Shown here piece after piece: positions 61,456 through 64,000 of a stretch of 64,000 nucleotides of DNA. The stretch is from positions 20,778 through 84,777 of the forward strand of contig CAKONV010000007.1 of assembly GCA_934098295.1 (NCBI GenBank), given 5' to 3'. This DNA is from an uncultured Bacilli bacterium (GTDB taxonomy: Bacteria; Bacillota_I; Bacilli_A; ML615J-28; CAG-313). The translations under genes and the position numbers were made by a program. A model generated the notes under the pieces. That model was not told the DNA's origin and ran no database searches. It saw only the letters and a list, made by a program, of their open reading frames with translations. Every line of letters starts with the position of its first letter. Position 1 is the stretch's first letter.

Positions 61456-63919
61456 TTTTTTCTACCTCTTCCATAATTCCTCTATCTACTTTATGTTGTT
61501 TTCCAAAAGTGTACATTAATGTTATTGAATTAAGTATTGTTAACATTGATACACCAACATCCGAAAAGATAGCAAGCCACAAGGACATTGTAAAGGCATT
61601 ACCATGTAAGCCTAAAGCGATTGCCATTACTATAATCTTTACAGCTAAGCAAAAAACAATATTTTGAACGACTTTTGATCTTGTTCTTTTTGATAAACGG
61701 CTAAGTTCTGTTAATTTATTTAAATCATTAGTCATAATAACTATATCGGCAATTGAAATTGTTGCATCGCTGGCAGTATCTCCCATTGCGATACCAACAT
61801 CAGCAGCAGCTATAACAGGGGCATCATTAATACCATCACCTACATAAGCAGTGGTACCATTGCTTCTTTTGCTACTAGCTTTAATTTTATCCATATACTC
61901 AACTTTTTCATTAGGTAATAATTCGGAAAATACTTCATCAATTTGTAAAATATTAGCAACATTTTCAGCAATACCAGTGGTATCTCCTGTAAGCATATAA
62001 ATCTTAGATACGCCGTTTTTTCGCAAATTATGAAGAGTATCAAAAGCTTCATCTCTAACGCTGTCACCAATGATTACATGCCCAACATATTTTCTTTCCT
62101 TAAAAACGAAAAGAATTAAGTTAGGATCTAAAACTTCTGGAAAAACTAATTTTTCTTTAGTTGCAAGTTTACTATTAGCAACTAAAATATGACTTCCATT
62201 TATTACGGCTTGAGCTCCACCTTGTAAATCTTGAAATTCACTAATTATTTCCGTTAATATGTTGCTTCTTCCATAGTCGTCTACTAAAGATTTACCAATT
62301 GGGTGGTTAGAATAATACTCCGTATATATTACTAATCTTTTTACATCTGCTGCTTTATAAGAAGGAGCAGGAATTATGTCTGTTATTGCAAAGTTTCCTT
62401 TTGTTAAGGTTCCTGTTTTATCAAAAACAACATTTTCAACATGATACATTGCTTCAAGATAATTACTACCTCTTATTAATATGCCTCTCTTACTTGCTAC
62501 ACCAATTGAGCAAAAAAAGCAAAGAGGAATTGATATTACTAAAGCACAAGGACAGGAAATTACCAAAAATTCCATGGCAACATATACCCAATGTGTCCAC
62601 TCTGTACTAGTGAAAAATGATGCTATAATACCAGCTATAGTGATAATTGTAGCTATAGCAACAACAGCTGGTGTATAATATTTACTGAATTTCGTAATAA
62701 AGTTTTCTGCTTTAGCTTTATTAATTGTAGCATTTTCAACTAAATCTAAAATTCTTGTCATCATTGAATTATTATAAGTTCTAGTTACTCTAATTTCTAT
62801 TATACTACCAATATTTAAACTTCCAGATAAAACTTCATCACCGATATTAGCCGATTTTACTTTTGATTCTCCTGTGATGTTTTTTAAGTCTAGGTATGTT
62901 TTTCCTTTACATATTTTTCCATCAATTGGAATCATTTCTCCTTTAGCAACAACAATGACGTCATCAGGAAGAACTCCTTCTACTCCAATTTCACTAATTT
63001 CATCGCCCAATTTTAATTTTACATTTTGGACTTCATAACTTAATAATTCTGCAATTGATTTTCTAGAACGGTTAACGGCGATATTTTGTAAAAACTCACC
63101 AAATTGGTATAAAATCATTACCATCGCAGCCTCAACAAAATGTTGAGTTATTAAGGCTCCAATGGAAGCGACTGTCATTAAAAAGTTTTCATCTAACAAA
63201 CGACCTTTAAACATATTTTTAAAGAATCTAAATAGTATCTTATGACCTATTAAAACATAACCGATAACGATTAAAACAACACCAAAAATATTTCTAACAT
63301 AACCACTACCTGTAATAATGGTATGCCAATCATATCCAATAATAGCTCCAATAATAAACAAGATGGTTCCAACGATGGAAACGATAAAAGATGGTTTTTT
63401 GAAACTAAGTTCAAATTCATTATATTTTGGTTTTTCTTTATCAGCACTAGTTACAATTATTCTCTCATCAACTTTATGAGCTACTTCAGTTACCCTAGGA
63501 ACAAGATTATCTATTAATTCTTTGTCTGTTGTTTCGATTATAAATCGGTAAGTTGGGTAATCAACAACAATTCTTTGATGGTTAAGCTCTTTTTTGGCAA
63601 TCATCTCTACACGAGCCGCACAGTAAGCACAATCAAGTCCATTTAAATAAAGAACTTTTCTATATACTTCAACATTATCAATACTAACAACTTTAGCTTG
63701 TTTTTCGTATATTCTTACGGCCTTTAAAATTTTCTCTTCTAACTTCTTATAATATTCGGTAACCTTTTTTTCAGGAGGGGTGCACTCTACAATAATAATT
63801 CTTGTTGTTTTGTCAATGGTAGCATTAAAAACAGAATCAATTTTTTTTATTTCGTTAACGATTCTATTTATTCCTCTTACAGACTGCATTTTCGTGATTT
63901 GATACTTTTTGACTTCCAT
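61445..63919 (-). CDS. P1B-type heavy-metal ATPase, CadA/ZntA-like
   Basis: 824 residues. The N-terminus holds a degenerate metal-binding-like fold without cysteines (about 1-70) and then a true HMA domain with Cys97-A-Y-Cys100 in GLDCAYCAAR. Eight membrane helices are expected. The translocation motif is Cys456-P-Cys458 (SCPCAL), the phosphorylated Asp500 lies in DKTGTLTKG, then YSNHPIGKS and GDGINDAP. The CPC-type site and GxDC motif suit export of Zn, Cd or Pb rather than copper. AGGAGG precedes the ATG. Its operon continues into rimM, trmD and the rhodanese-like gene, an unusual combination. No metal regulator is visible in the window. Confidence 0.93.
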   Translation of the reverse strand: MEVKKYQITKMQSVRGINRIVNEIKKIDSVFNATIDKTTRIIIVECTPPEKKVTEYYKKLEEKILKAVRIYEKQAKVVSIDNVEVYRKVLYLNGLDCAYCAARVEMIAKKELNHQRIVVDYPTYRFIIETTDKELIDNLVPRVTEVAHKVDERIIVTSADKEKPKYNEFELSFKKPSFIVSIVGTILFIIGAIIGYDWHTIITGSGYVRNIFGVVLIVIGYVLIGHKILFRFFKNMFKGRLLDENFLMTVASIGALITQHFVEAAMVMILYQFGEFLQNIAVNRSRKSIAELLSYEVQNVKLKLGDEISEIGVEGVLPDDVIVVAKGEMIPIDGKICKGKTYLDLKNITGESKVKSANIGDEVLSGSLNIGSIIEIRVTRTYNNSMMTRILDLVENATINKAKAENFITKFSKYYTPAVVAIATIITIAGIIASFFTSTEWTHWVYVAMEFLVISCPCALVISIPLCFFCSIGVASKRGILIRGSNYLEAMYHVENVVFDKTGTLTKGNFAITDIIPAPSYKAADVKRLVIYTEYYSNHPIGKSLVDDYGRSNILTEIISEFQDLQGGAQAVINGSHILVANSKLATKEKLVFPEVLDPNLILFVFKERKYVGHVIIGDSVRDEAFDTLHNLRKNGVSKIYMLTGDTTGIAENVANILQIDEVFSELLPNEKVEYMDKIKASSKRSNGTTAYVGDGINDAPVIAAADVGIAMGDTASDATISIADIVIMTNDLNKLTELSRLSKRTRSKVVQNIVFCLAVKIIVMAIALGLHGNAFTMSLWLAIFSDVGVSMLTILNSITLMYTFGKQHKVDRGIMEEVEKNEQ

Positions 63920-63963
63920 TCTCTTTACCTCCTCGTATAATATAAATTGTTCATAATTATTTT

Positions 63964-63988
63964 AATTGATAATGAACTAATATCAATT
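63964..63988. promoter_or_regulatory. Inverted repeat upstream of the metal ATPase gene
   Basis: AATTGATA (63964-63971) and TATCAATT (63981-63988) are perfect 8-base arms 9 bases apart, about 45 bases before the start codon. This could be a repressor operator; its regulator is not identified. Confidence 0.35.
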
Positions 63989-64000
63989 TATTTCATATAG

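Noticed and set aside
62386..62678. Overlapping plus-strand frames opposite the metal ATPase gene
   Set aside because: They mirror the conserved membrane and CPC region of the ATPase and show no independent features.
1..64000. TGA read as tryptophan, as in Mycoplasma
   Set aside because: TGG encodes Trp at conserved sites and several genes end at TGA, for example the overlaps at 43038 and 61445.
1..64000. CRISPR arrays, insertion sequences, prophage or tRNA genes
   Set aside because: No regular direct repeats with spacers, transposase or integrase motifs, long terminal inverted repeats or cloverleaf sequences were seen. The repeats found are hairpins or T-box elements.

Overview
The window is a low-GC (roughly 30 % by eye) bacterial chromosome segment carrying 48 protein genes at high density. 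The signs point to Bacilli in the Firmicutes, possibly an uncultured gut lineage near the RF39, Acholeplasma-like or Erysipelotrichia groups. The evidence is three T-box leaders on aminoacyl-tRNA synthetase genes, Spx, RelQ, CcpA, CvfB, ClpP and a CotD-like spore-coat protein. Two gene neighbourhoods also match Bacillus: trpS/spx/yjbK/relQ/rluD and murC/ccpA/tyrS. TGA is read as stop, so this is not a Mycoplasma-type code. I saw no tRNA or rRNA genes, no CRISPR array and no insertion sequence.

Layout. Bases 1-11300 hold housekeeping genes: the 3' part of ispH, a phosphodiesterase-like protein, pheST behind a T-box, a CotD-like gene, clpP, a pseudouridine synthase, relQ, a CYTH protein, spx, and trpS behind a T-box. 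Bases 11305-17005 are an operon for peptidoglycan sugar recycling (yesL-like, namZ, mupG, anmK, murQ, esterase). Bases 17085-22860 are a second unit: a large anchored surface protein behind a CcpA-type operator, a tandem GNAT protein and a sugar-binding lipoprotein. Bases 22904-44934 form one very long operon of 13 tightly packed genes. It encodes a GH20-like hexosaminidase, a 1120-residue binding protein, two ABC permease pairs, an NHL/TPR membrane protein, a Yip1-like protein, a 1149-residue DUF5696 protein, a second YesL-like protein, an anchored phosphodiester glycosidase, a NagZ-like GH3 enzyme and NagB. Bases 45141-50771 add two GHL10 glycosidases, an M19 dipeptidase and an AmiE-like serine hydrolase. 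Bases 50773-64000 return to housekeeping genes: tyrS (T-box), ccpA, murC, pyrG, glnA, rplS, cvfB, a rhodanese-like lipoprotein, trmD, rimM and a P1B metal ATPase.

How it fits together. About 39 kb in the middle reads as a programme for scavenging amino-sugar polymers, most likely peptidoglycan glycan strands. Secreted, membrane-anchored glycosidases would work outside the cell. Two ABC importers without their own ATPase would take up fragments. A set of enzymes that lack signal peptides (NagZ-, NamZ-, AmiE-, GH20- and GHL10-type, then MupG, AnmK, MurQ and NagB) would finish the job in the cytoplasm. CcpA is encoded nearby, and CcpA-type operator sequences lie on two of the promoters. Three exported proteins share a C-terminal Cys / hydrophobic / basic tail that looks like an uncharacterised surface-anchoring signal. 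Every functional call rests on reading the sequence, without database searches.
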